Shown here in pieces: positions 12,105-23,537 of a DNA stretch of 64,000 nt. A program made the translations under genes and the position numbers. The DNA is from Lotus japonicus. Lineage: Eukaryota > Streptophyta > Magnoliopsida > Fabales > Fabaceae. Positions within the stretch are counted from its first letter, which is position 1, and each line of letters opens with the position of its first letter. The notes under the pieces are model-generated. The model was not told the DNA's origin. It saw only the letters and a list, made by a program, of their open reading frames with translations, and searched no databases. The stretch lies in contig NC_080045.1 of NCBI RefSeq assembly GCF_012489685.1, positions 49,683,096 to 49,747,095 on the forward strand. The letters run 5' to 3'.

Positions 12105-12584
12105 AAGTTTGTCCATTGTTGAATAGGAAACGAAACAAAGCTCTGATCACAAACAATAGAAGGCTGAAAAGGGAAGGAGAGAAAGTGAATCCAAACTAAA
12201 AGGGAGTGAATAAGAAAAATAATTTTATTATGACAAATTCACGTCCCTGGGAAAAGAAAATCAAAGATCATAGACCTGCCCTAACATTTAACAAAAAATT
12301 AAATTTCTTCATTCAACAAAAATATTGGGCCGCCCAGAGTTTCAAAAAATTAATTGGCCCACAAAGCTAATTTCTAGTTAGCCAAAAAATATTAACATAC
12401 TTACCAAAAAAAAAAGAAAAATAACATAAGTATCATAAATAAATAAAAACTCTACACAATTAGGACAAATGAAAAAAATCATGCACCACTCAATCCACAT
12501 GAAATAAGTGGATCATCACAACATTCAAGTAAAACAATTATCTTACTTTTTTTTAGGAATATCCTAGTTATCAAAAAATGTTAA
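12105..12584. other. Helitron interior right of the gypsy insertion
   Basis: AT-rich, continuing the sequence broken at 1967. No coding pattern, RNA gene or further repeat is recognised. Confidence 0.5.
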
Positions 12585-13270
12585 TACATAATTCATCCAC
12601 AAGCTTCGAACCCTGTCCCCTTCACACTTAACCCATCTCATCCCCTACGCGAAATTAGTCCTATCACTTCGGCTAACATTCATAAAAAATCCTAACTTTC
12701 ACTTCAAATTTGAACTCTAAAGATAAATAATATCAACTCTAAAATACTAAGACATATAATAGTAAATATATTTCAATCTTCAAAGTGAATAAAAAATATA
12801 CTTAAAAATAATAGTTGAACTATTTAAATCTAATAAGTTCAAATGATAGCCTAGTTTTACAAATAACTTACTCACATCCACAAGCTCCGAACCCTGACCC
12901 CTGTCCTCTTCACACTTAACCCTTCTCATCCCCTACGCGAAATTAGTCCTATCACTTCGGCTAACATTCACAAAAAACCTAACTTTCACTTCAAATTTGA
13001 TCTCCAAATCTAAATAATATCAACTCTAAAATACTAAGACATATAGTAGGAAATATATTACAATCTTCAAAGTGAATAAAAAATATACTTAAAAATAATA
13101 GTTGAACTATTTAAATATAATAAGTTCAAATGATAGCCTAGCTTTACAAATAACTTACTCACATCCACAAGTTTTGAACCCTGTCCCCTTCACATTTAAC
13201 CCTTCCCATCCGCTACGTGAAATTAGTCCTATCACTTCGGCTAACATTCACAAAAAACCCTAACTTTCAG
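12585..13270. repeat. Tandem ~289-bp minisatellite, about 2.4 copies
   Basis: Unit boundaries fall near 12709 and 12998. Each copy carries GTCCCCTTCACACTTAACCC or a close variant, then CGCGAAATTAGTCCTATCAC and CACTTCAAATTT. One more copy is at 1417-1697. The array sits near one end of the large Helitron; related Helitrons often carry such internal arrays. Confidence 0.9.
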
Positions 13271-13674
13271 AATGACACATATATAGGGGCTACCCTTTTT
13301 AGAAAGTAAATGATAAAGTCTTGTTAATAAAAAATATGTATGAAAGAGGAGGATTACAAAATCCATGGAATGCAGAAATATATTGAAAATGAATCAAGTA
13401 TTCATATAGAATGTAACATAACCACTTCTAAAATTATATTTGTGAAGCTCCAATCACCTTGAGGTACATGTGATTGGTGAATAACATTATCCAACCAGAA
13501 ACAAAGAGACGTAAATGATAAGTACATAAAACTGGTAGCAACTGCTCCAAGGGGCACCTTTATTCAAATATCCCAATTCTCCCTCTGATGCAGCACTCAC
13601 ACCAATTTTTCTCAGCAAAATGGTGACACACTCACAAACCCACAAAAAAGAGTTGGCCTTTTCATTTTGTCTAC

Positions 13675-14016
13675 TTCCTTCCTCCAATGAAGTCCTTAAG
13701 TTCAAGTTAACAGTTGTGAACTTGCCATCTTTTGTGCTTGTTATTTCCACGCAATAATTGGAATCACTTTCTGTAAATACTGCAAAATCATTCATAGGAT
13801 CATATCCAAGTATTTTTACAAAAAACCCTGCCATAAAACCACATGGAAGTTGAACTTATGATACTATCTTAAGCTAAAATCCATTTCGTTCCTCCAACCT
13901 CAAAAACTAATAAAAATGAATAGCCAATAACAATTTTACCTGTTAGGCCACTGCTTTCATCTGACATAGTGTAAAATAATGAACTTGCATCTTGAGCCCA
14001 TGCCAAGCTAACACCG
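13675..14016 (-). pseudogene. Captured fragment of an oligopeptidase B/prolyl oligopeptidase-like gene
   Basis: Two exon pieces remain with their intron. Exon 14016-13940 follows a tttcag acceptor and reads GVSLAWAQDASSLFYTMSDE; a gtaaaa donor follows. The next exon starts at 13827 and reads GFFVKILGYDPMNDFAVFTE and then DSNYCVEITSTKDGKFTTVN. The combination of a WAQDG-like turn, an F-E-DSN...V-ITSTKDGKF-TVN strand pattern and a following SSEEG-like block resembles the N-terminal beta-propeller of plant oligopeptidase B-type S9 proteases. After the EEG motif the reading frame continues into unrelated sequence to 13487. No catalytic domain is present, so it cannot be a protease. The retained intron means capture was at the DNA level. 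Confidence 0.6.
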
Positions 14017-14240
14017 CTGAAATTATACTTTGGGATCTATTAATCTACTTTAGAAGTCTTTCAGACAAAGCATAAACAGTTCACCACCTGAAATTTCAAC
14101 CGTGTAAGCAAGCGAGTTGTGACCAAGAAAAACTTTAAAGTAAATATATAAAAGAAGGAAAATAAATTCACAACAGGGATTAAAGTAAGGGTTTGGACAT
14201 TGGAGCATTCATCTTGAGAAGATGGCATAATTGGTTTCTT

Positions 14241-14394
14241 TTAGCCAGTTAACGGACCGGAAGGCAGCAAAACTACAGGAAGAGGGGTATAGTGTATCAA
14301 TGTATCAACAGTAGAGAAAATTGATCTCTCTTCCTTTGTAGTGTTGTTAATAGATGTCTCCATGTCTCTGGCCAATAAGGATTCAACCTTAGCT
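14241..14394 (-). pseudogene. Possible captured exon, family not recognised
   Basis: On the minus strand a ttttcag acceptor is followed by 51 open codons reading AKVESLLARDMETSINNTTK and ending LPVVLLPSGPLTG before TAA. The composition and splice context look exonic and it lies between other captured pieces, but I do not recognise the protein. It could also be chance. Confidence 0.3.
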
Positions 14395-15321
14395 CTGAAA
14401 AACTACATGATAAACAAAAAGATAGACAACAATTTACAACCATATTTGAAATCTCTTGCATCAAGCAATTAATTTGAATGAAAATCTTTGAAACAAAGAG
14501 GACCCAAAAATCTTATCTAAGAAGATGATTATTCAAAAGGATTATGGGAAATGAAAGAAAATAGAAAATAAACAAAAATCTCGATTTACTTCATTTTATG
14601 TAGAACTTAAACTTAAGACTGCAAAACATAAAATGTACTCATTGCATTAGCTTTTAAGTAGCAAATCTAATGATGGAGGGAAAAACGAAAACGTCATTCA
14701 TTATTAAACTTCGCAAAGCTGGCTTAAAAAACATGCTAGACTTCCAATTCAAAGTACAAGATGCTAGACATACAATACTTCCATTACAGACCTTCTAGCT
14801 TATCAGGTGTCTCCTCATCAATCTCGCATCCAAGTCTAAAGGACATCTCACAGTCACGGGAAATACTGAAAAAATATTCTCCTTAGTTTCCTCTTCACTG
14901 AAAACCAAGAAAAATGTAACTTGGACAAAACTAACAGCAAAACTGGTTTCTTGCTTAAAAAAGTAACCCAAAAAAACACAATCAAGTTGTTTGAAAGCAA
15001 TTAGCTAGATGAGATTGACTTTTGGGGAGCTTGATTATAAAAGGTTTGAGACTTTGAGGGGAAGAGGAAACTAATTCAGTTCACTCATAATAATTGTTTC
15101 TAAAATAACAAACCTTAGAATGTCTTGGTTCCTGGTAATTTTGTTTCAGTCTCACTCGTGGTAGTCTTCTAGAAGCTAGCCTTGACAGCAACGACCTTCT
15201 TCCTTCAGTTGTGGTGGTTGGAACTGTGTACTGTGGCACATGTTTTCAACAGGATTTCTCCATCGGAAGCCACTTCACTTCAGATCCATTTCTTGCAGTG
15301 GTTCTACTTCATATCCTTAAG

Positions 15322-15669
15322 TTATTGTCAGAATTCTGAGGCTTATATGGTTTATGCCCAATATTTGTGTAAAGGTGCATCTATAGCTGTAGAATACAAA
15401 AAGGGAAATTCCAAACTGAAATTCAAGAAAGAAGTGAAAACAGATAAGCATGGGGATTTCAAAGTGCACTTGGTTTTTCAAGTGAGCAAGCATGTGAGGA
15501 GAATCAAAGGATGTACTTTAAAATTCTTAAGCAGCAGTGAGACTCATTGTGTTGTGTCCTCAACTGCTACTTCTTTTTCACTAAGCCTTAAGTCGAGAAG
15601 GCAGAGATGACACATTCCCAGATAGAATTTTCTCAATCAAGCCTATGAAGAAACCAAACCTCTGTAACA
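15322..15669 (+). pseudogene. Captured, frameshifted Ole e I/extensin-like gene fragment
   Basis: An open frame contains CKGASIAVEYKKGNSKLKFK, KEVKTDKHGDFKVHLVFQVS and KHVRRIKGCTLKFLSSSE, the core of plant pollen Ole e I/extensin-family secreted cell-wall proteins. It stops at 15608-15610. A one-base shift at about 15600 restores homology to the family C-terminus (FPDRIFSIKPMKKPNLC, ending near 15669), so the piece carries a frameshift. There is no clear signal peptide in frame: the upstream residues do not look like the family N-terminus. It lies inside the large Helitron and is best read as a decayed captured copy. Confidence 0.65.
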
Positions 15670-18600
15670 AAAAACAAAGTACCTCAAGTTCTTTTTTACA
15701 AATCACAACTTTAAACACAAAACATTGATCATGTTACCATTTTAAAATCCGCTTTTCTTCCTACGGTGCTTCTTGCAACCTTTTGCTCAGACTGAGCCTC
15801 CACTCCCTCGCGGCCAGTGAAGGAACTGCTCATCTCTACAGTCCAGCACTGATGAACCTGCAATAGACAGAGCACCCACCATCTTATCTCACTAAGCCAA
15901 CCTCAACAACAACTCCTCTCTAAAACACACCTCAGTGGGAAGTGTTCTCAAAGAGAAAATGAAACACAGTTAGTAAATTAATGCTAGAAATGTTGTGCAA
16001 TATAAAGGTAATTTCATGTACATAGGCTTGGATCTAGTTGGATTTAATTTAGAATTGAAGCAACCAAATATTCCAGCAATGATGCAAATGATAGAAAGTA
16101 AATTAGAAATTGACCACGCACAAAACAGTGGGAATGCCACCAAAAGTTTGGAACCTAATTTAACAAATAGCCAGATCAATTATTTCTAAATGGAAACTCT
16201 CATTATAGCAGATAAGTGCCATTTTTCTAAATGGAAACTCTCACTATAGCAGGTAAGTGCTCACTTTCAGGACCAATTTATATGCTTTACTCAACATTTG
16301 TTACCAAACTAATGAATTCTACATTTATATTTGCATCTCTTCTTCCATAGCGAGTTACAAATTCCGACAAATTGATAATAAGAATTAATAATTAAGGATA
16401 AAAGAACTCAGCTTATTTTCTAATTTACCTTCAAACAATAACACCTCAAAGGAACTATACCTTACCAAAGCAGAACTACTGCAACTCTGCATAATGAGGT
16501 GGAGTCTAGGACTGCTGCACAATTGCTGAAAGGAGAGGCTGTGAATGAAACTCACTAAGAGAGCAAAAAGAAGCAACTCTTGAAAGAGTATATTCAACAA
16601 AGTTCCTCTTATTCTAAAAAGAATTTTGTTTATACTTTACCAAATAGGATATGCAATAGTAGAGAAACATTGAAATTTAAGAGCATAGCATGAGAAAAAA
16701 AAATAAAAAAAAGGGAAGAAACCACACCTACCCATTGCAGTCCCTACGTATTCGTGTCTGGTACACCAAATTTCCAAGCTTCTCTCTCAAAATCAACCCT
16801 ACATGATGCTCCAAAACCTGCAAATTAGGAAAGAATTCAACGCAAAGCCACTGGAGGCGAAGGATCTGACAGTGCCACCATCAAAGTAAGATGAAGGGAT
16901 TCAGACTAAAGGGGAAAAAGTTACCTTGTGGTGATGTCGAAGTCTTCTTGAACATGAAAGTCTAACATGAGATCAGCATTACTTGTAACTTGTCTTCAAA
17001 TGGGTCTAGAACGCAATCATACTATTTACTAAACCCTCTTCCAGATTGTGGTGGCAAAACGGAAACAAAAGGAGTTCTAAAAGAGAAAATTATTGTAAAT
17101 GGTAAGAAATTGAAAAGATTAACTAAAAAAGGGTCAATTTCGCAGAAATTGAAAAAAAAAACAGACATAAGCACCCAAACATAAGAGGACAATCACAAAA
17201 CATGCGAGGAAGAAAACAGGGTTGCGATGTTCCCTTACAGAATAGTGAAGCAGCAAAGGGTTGCAACACTTTGTTTTTTCTTCCAATCCTCCATCTGTTC
17301 CTTCCATGCAACACCATTGTAATACTCATGATTGACCAGGATAAACTGAAAAGATAAAATGATCAATGCCAAGAGAGCATCATTTTCTATTCCCGTTTCT
17401 ACAAGCTGTGTGGCGAAGTCTAGCACTGCAAGATTCAGTCAAGAACATTAGACAATGGAAAGAATGTATGTTATACAGCACAAAACTCATAAATGTATGA
17501 AAAATCAATAAATTCTATATTACAAAGTTAAAACCAGCAAGAACATATTCAGTAAAAAGAAAACAGATTTACCCACTTTCATAAGACAATTAGTAAATTC
17601 CCACAACTTTTTTACTTTGCTGTTTCTTCCAATCCTCCATCTGCTCCTTTCACGATTGGAAAGACATCCATTTTTGTGGACAATCTTCCTTCGCCTATTT
17701 CTTCTTCACTCATATTCTGGACATTTAAGATTGAAAAAACAAATAGAAAAAGAAATAACCATCAGTTTTATCTATCTACACTTGTAAGAAAGAAAAAAAC
17801 TGGCCAGATAAGATCAGACATGTATATTTGCCAAGGCATAAACTTGGAAGAGGATTGAGAAGGCCAGCCTAACGCCATCAGTAAGATTGAGGGAAAGACC
17901 AATTCTCAGATATGTAGAGAAATAGCAACAGGAACAATGAAAAGCAACAAACTAAGGCAGTATTTATAGACAATTGGAAAGGGAAAGCCAACCCTTCTGA
18001 CCTGACATTAGGGAAAGCTTCAGCTGACGAAAAAAATGACATATTTAGCTTCTGATTTTGCTCTACTCCTGACAACAAACAGTGAGCACTTCCCCAATCT
18101 CCTTCAACAATCTATTCTACTCCTTCTCATTGTCACCTAACCAATGAGGGATTGAAGAAACATATGTCACAGTGACGAAATTTTGCATCAATTGTAAGCA
18201 CCCTAATTATTTTGCTAGAAATATAGAGTATTATTCACCTATAAAGAAACTCAGAATTCAGAAAGCATTAAAGTTGTTACCTTGTCATTAAAGGAGAGCA
18301 GATGGCACCCTAAATCAAAAAGCTTGGACTGGAACGAAAACTAATTTTGCAATTGATTTAAACTTCCCATACAACAGAGCAGTGAAACACGTGCACAACT
18401 GACTTCCTAGTAAAAAATCTATACACAGAAGTTGGTTCAATTACATAGCAGTGTTACTCTTGCACAAATAAAGGAATGATTATTACCAAGTGAGCATCAA
18501 GATGTGTCGAAGAACACGAACCTTAATTTTCCATGTGTCTTTTCCAGCAATAAGCAACTCAGAGGGTTGAACGGACCAGCAGTAAAGGCCATGATTGAGA

Positions 18601-19779
18601 TTAAGGCACAAGACAAATATCAGATATTAGATATGAAGATAGGTAGCAATGAAGCAATAGCAATATCAAAATCAAACCAGGATATGAGCAAGAGCAACAA
18701 AGAGACCACAATACACCAGTATTTATAGACGGATACAAAGTGAGACAGGTAGGTCATTACAAATTTCAATTTCAAATTAATTAAACTGAAGGATGCCAGC
18801 AAGTAAATTGCTGGGCCTGGAACACTGCCAATACCAAACCTCTTGTCCTAAGCTGACATCAAAACAGTGACCTGACAAAATTTGCTTCTAATTCTTCTCT
18901 TCTACTGACAAATCAAAGTCTCTTCTACTGACAAATCTACTACTACTTCAACATAAAATTGTAACAATTATCATTTTGATCAATTAAAAAAGCATGGATT
19001 CAACAAAAAAAATTTAAAACAAACGAAATCTTGCATCAATCACAATCACTGGAAAACCCAAATCAAAGAAACTGACCTTCTCCTTCTGGAAACTACAACA
19101 ACTACAATTGACCCCCAACTGCTCCCAACAATCACAGATCACAGAATATACAGTGAGAGAGCCCTTCACCATCCACCATACTATCTCCAGCACAGAAAGT
19201 GAGATCATCGGAAGTACAAAAACTTAAGAGCAAAAGGGCTCAACACACTGTTCTCCTTCTTTACACATGCAGTCGATTAGGTAAAGGAAAGGGAAAAAGG
19301 AAATGAAGTCTGTATTTGCCTCGTGACCATGAGTAACGAAACCAGCTACCCTGCTGCCTTTATGCACATAATTGGTTGGCTTAGCCATTCATAAGTTGAG
19401 CATTTAAATCCTTTTCCTCCACACTCGAATTTTGGCACCTTCTATAATTGAATCCACATGAGGGTTCTCTCCTTTGGACACACAACAGTTACGGTTCTGC
19501 CACAAGGACCACAGAAGCAGGCGATTAGGTAATGGAAGGGGAAGAAGGGAAAAGAAACACGCAAACACGCAATTAGGTCAGAAAGGGGGAAAATTCGCAC
19601 GAAGGGGAGAGAGTGGAAGAGAAACGTGAGAGAAATATTAGGGTGGGGCCACCAATCAGCTGCTATAAACCAAAGGCCAAGATTGATTCAGAATAAACAA
19701 AACAATTTAAATAAACGGTCAGGATTCAAACCTTTCTTAGGAATAGTAATTTCAAGGGATAATTTTAAGTAGTAGTAGA
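15670..19779. other. Remainder of the large Helitron, no gene recognised
   Basis: The stretch is AT-rich with many short purine/pyrimidine tracts. A phrase TTCTTCCAATCCTCCATCTG occurs near 17278 and, as a close copy, near 17625, so there is a diverged internal duplication. Short exon-like pieces may exist (for example minus strand 14800-14880 just upstream) but none can be assigned. It ends at the proposed Helitron 5' terminus. Confidence 0.45.
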
Positions 19780-21114
19780 TATAGTTATGCAAGTTTAATG
19801 TTTAATTGAAGATAAAAAATTGAATTAACAGAGTATACTTTTCATATATATAGTTTATAGAAAAATTAGAAATTATTTTTATTTTAACTCGTAATAATAT
19901 GTTAGCACTAAATTTACAATTAAAAGTTCTGATTAACTAAAAATGTTTGGCCTAGACTATTAAAAAAGTTTATTTAGTCTGAAAGGCCCACTTCTTTACA
20001 TAATATCACTCATATTAATAATATAAATAAATAAAACATATTATTTTAATTAAATTTTTCAGATATTAGAATATCTGAAGACCTATTAGTCTGTTGGTTT
20101 ATTGGCCTCTTTAAGACATTTTATTTTAAATAGGTTTGTAAACAATTTAGTAGGTCAAACTAGACATCAAAAAGGTTAAATAAGACCTTAAAATTTAACC
20201 TATAACATGCCAAAGGCTAGCTAGGCTTGGCCTAAAAGTTATAATGTATAGCCCCGACTTGGCCGCGCAAAGCTTGACATGGCCTATTTCCACCCTAAGC
20301 TGCAGGTAGTAACAAGTTAAGGAGGTATGGTTCACAGTTCCATCCAAGGCTTCTCACTGTCTTTTGAATTCTTGGTTGTAGAGGAAGGTAAAGTTTTGAC
20401 ATGCCTCCGCGATGAGTGCCAGATGTTCTCTCCAAATTTTTGGAGTCAGACCAAAGAATAGATCTCCAACTTAATCCCTAAAATTAGTATAAGAGTGAAT
20501 ATGTATGATTTTGTCCTCTTCTTGCCTTTTATTCTTGGATATGACCCCAAGTTTTCCATAATTAACAGTTATTGATATATTGTATCGACAAAGTCTTGGT
20601 ACAGGACATGATAATTTTTTTGGTATGGTACATGAATGATGTAGGCCACTAAAATAGTTATACCTGTAATATTTATTGTTATTAATATTAAAATATATAA
20701 CTTAAATTAATTATAGAAAAGTGCCTGGTTTTTTGCCTCTTCCCTAAACACCTGAGCCTCCACATCTAAAACCCACATTTGCATAAATAAAACCCAATAC
20801 TCCTTTTTGATCTTAGATCACTATCCTCCATCCCCAACCTCCAAAACTCTACATTTGCAGAAGCAGAAGTCTAGAGCCCAATTCCCCTTTTGATTTCAGA
20901 TCACTATCTTTCATCCCCAACCTTTGAAATCAAGAGGATCTGATGTACGTTCATGAAGCAAGAGGATATCATTAAATGAACAATAGTTTGGTATGTACAC
21001 AGTTCTCCAAGTGATAAGCATTAATTTTGCTTAATGAAATGTGATAGTGCCATCCCGAGTAATGATTCATTCACACTCCTCTTTCTCTTTCATCTCATTT
21101 CCACACATTATTCT
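19780..21114. other. AT-rich intergenic DNA with a probable hAT-type repeat remnant
   Basis: Around 20210-20300 the sequence carries repeated GGCCTA/AGGCTTGGCC words and ends TATTTCCACCCT, like the end of a hAT-type MITE. The other end may be near 19945 (GGCCTAGACTATT). No gene is seen. Confidence 0.4.
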
Positions 21115-21251
21115 TCTTTGTCCCGGCCATTGTAGCACGTGTGTCGCCTAGGGCATAAGGGGCATGATGACTTGACATCATCCTCACCTTCCTCCGGCTT
21201 ATCACCTGTAGTCTGCTTAGGGTTTCAAACTCAACGTTGGCAACTAAACAC

Positions 21252-21285
<34 letters not shown>

Positions 21286-21371
21286 CCTTATGGAACGAGC
21301 TGATGACAACCATGCACCGCCTGTGTCTGCGTTCCCGAAGGCACCCCTCTCTTTCAAGAGGATTTGCAGCT
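21115..21371 (-). pseudogene. Nuclear insert of plastid 16S rDNA (NUPT fragment)
   Basis: The reverse complement is unmistakable small-subunit rRNA: TTGGGTTAAGTCCCGCAACG, then GAGCGCAACCCTCGTGTT, then CATCATGCCCCTTATGCCC, CGACACACGTGCTACAATGG and CCGGGACAAAG. It matches chloroplast-type 16S around the 1100-1200 region. About 257 bp are present and both ends break into unrelated AT-rich DNA. Several differences from the usual chloroplast sequence are C-to-T/G-to-A changes, including at CpG (GATGTCAAG where GACGTCAAG is expected), as seen in methylated, ageing organelle inserts. It is far too short to be a functional rRNA gene. Confidence 0.93.
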
Positions 21372-21821
21372 CTTCGCATTTTCTGTCACATCACATATTA
21401 TATCATTGATTTTTCTATTTTCTTTTCTCACTCCTCTAAGGTGGAGGTGGAAAAGAGTGATGAACACAATATTATTCGTGTCATCCCTTTGACGTTGCTT
21501 CTTTTCCTCGATACTTAGATGACTGTTAGCTCGGTATGTACATAATAATTTAAGTAAGATTATATAAGAAGATAAAAAAAGGTCATTAAATTTTAAAAAT
21601 GAAATTTTATGATATTAGAGATGCAATGATATTTCAAAAAAAAAGATGCCATAATGGTAATTAAATATTTAAATTAAATTGTCAACTGAATTACCAACCA
21701 GGCTTATGATTCCTTCAAGGTGAAATCGCCTTTAACTATCGTGATATTAAAAAATTACTATTATTCTTATCATCTCATGTATTTTTTATATTTTGATTAA
21801 TTATTAAAGATAGAAATTGCA
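21372..21821. other. AT-rich spacer
   Basis: No gene or clear repeat is seen. The short open frame crossing from the plastid insert (21303-21518) is chance. Confidence 0.4.
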
Positions 21822-21861
21822 CTACCCCCGCAACACGGAGGAGTGAGGACTATATATCTAG
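21822..21861 (+). mobile_element. Probable Helitron 3' terminus (+ strand)
   Basis: CCCCCGCAACACGGAGG (21825-21841) is a hairpin-like motif with one apparent mutation. CTAG at 21858-21861 follows, then T, as at Helitron 3' ends. The matching 5' end upstream was not found. Confidence 0.4.
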
Positions 21862-23516
21862 TATAATTAATTTCATCAACATGCACTAAAAAATTTCCTA
21901 TAATAGTACTACTTATTAGGTCATAGCTATAGGTTTATTTACAATCCTTCTACTGACCATAAATTTGATACGGTCCGTGGAGTAAAATAACAAAGTACTA
22001 CTATTATTCAATGATGAGATGACGACTTGTCCAAACAAATCGGGACGCATGCATTGTAATTGTAATAATAATATAGAAGTTTAAAAATATATATATATAT
22101 AGTAAACTACTAAAACAGGCAGCATCTTTGTGTTGCTACAATTACAATATTAAATAACCTTGGTTGAGATTTAAGAACAAAGTTTGGATTGGAAGAAAAT
22201 GGTGAACTAAGAAAGTACAATAAAGTAGCTTTTGATAAGTGGGTTGGCTTTTCAAAAAATTAAAGTGCTAATTCGGTGAAGTAGCTAAACAAGTGCTCCA
22301 CATTTTATTATATTATTCCTAAATGCGCTTCAAGAAGAGACAAATACGAAGGCAGGGACAAAGCTAGCGTAGTTACCACTTTTTTTATTTTGAAGAAAGA
22401 TAAAGAAGAAAAAGATTAGATGGAGAAAAATGTGAAAAATATAATAGATTTTAAAGATTATTTGTTATGACACAGAAGAAGAAGAGAAAGAAAAAAATAA
22501 TGACATTTTGTTGAGTAGAAGATGAGAAGAGAGAATAGTGTTGCTATTTGAATAAAATATTTTTTTCACCCTCAAAATCAAATAATAATAAAAATTTAGT
22601 TTTTAGATCGCCATTTATTTTATTTTTTATTTATATAATTTTAATTATTAATCATTATTATTACTACATTTGTTCCTATTTAACTATTTGGAGATTCCCG
22701 TGAAAAAATTATAGTTCTTTTTGTATAAATAATTAACATTATTCAAATTTAATTATTAGAATAGAAATAATTTTAACAATTAGAATTTTTTATATATTTA
22801 ATAATATGAAAAATTATTAAGTTTATTTAAAATATTTAAATTACGTAAAAAAAATGTTAAGTAATAAGTGTTTAATGCCATGAAATAAGTTTTGATATCA
22901 TTTTTTATACTTTTTACCTGGAAAGTCATTTACTGTGACATGTCAAGACCAAGAATAATAAATTAATGGTAACTTTTTGAATTATAATAAGTGATAACTT
23001 AAATAGCCTTTGACAAAAAATTGCCTAAAATATTATCTTAAGAATTTAGTTTTTTTTCAACTTATTTGATTTGCGAATGTTTTCCCACATCTGATAGTCG
23101 TGATGTTAATCCCTTGAGGCTCTACAATCACACTAAGTGAAGAGGTCAGGCCTCTGACAACAAACATTTATTCAACTTTTGCTATTATTATTTTTCTCTA
23201 TTATGCTTCCTCGAGTAATGAAATACCTTTTAGCGGCATTTTTCAATTTTAAAATATTTGATCCATATTATTTGTTATTAAATAATTTTATTTTTTAATA
23301 TTTGTCAAATGCAAAACTTAAGTTAACTTTAGTGTTTTTTTAAAAGTAAATTTTAAGTTGATGAATGTTGTTAATTAATGTAAGTGGTTGAACATTTTTT
23401 GACAATACAATTTTTTTCAGTTTTTTATTATTTTTTAATATATTATTACAAAGGTATGAGAGTTTTATGGTTTAATTTACTTAAGGTAAAACTCAAGTCT
23501 CATTTAAATATAAACA
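21862..23516. other. AT-rich transposon-derived DNA
   Basis: Contains only low-complexity and AT-rich sequence. The block near 23440-23500 (GAGAGTTTTATGGTTTAAT, then AACTCAAGTCTC) resembles the 5'-end region of the Helitron family at 30660-30740, so remnants of that family probably begin here. Confidence 0.45.
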
Positions 23517-23537
23517 GTTTTTTAATTTTAAAACTAT

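Larger units (their letters stand above)
1337..19779 (-). mobile_element. Large Helitron candidate, minus strand, interrupted by a gypsy element
   Basis: On the minus strand the left edge has the Helitron 3' signature: a GC-rich hairpin (CCGTGC/GCACGG arms, 1356-1370), then CTAG at 1340-1337, then T. The right edge (19779-19778) reads A|TC TACTACTACTTAAAA on the minus strand, a plausible Helitron 5' start placed between A and T. Removing the 10.1-kb LTR element at 1968-12099 leaves about 8.3 kb. The interior has a 289-bp minisatellite and broken gene pieces from unrelated genes on both strands, typical of non-autonomous Helitrons that capture host exons. No Rep/helicase is seen. The 3' end is fairly secure; the 5' end, and so the true length, is inference from the TC start and the insertion context. 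Confidence 0.6.

Noticed and set aside
21303..21518. 71-codon frame at the plastid rDNA insert
   Set aside because: It starts inside rRNA sequence and runs into unrelated DNA.
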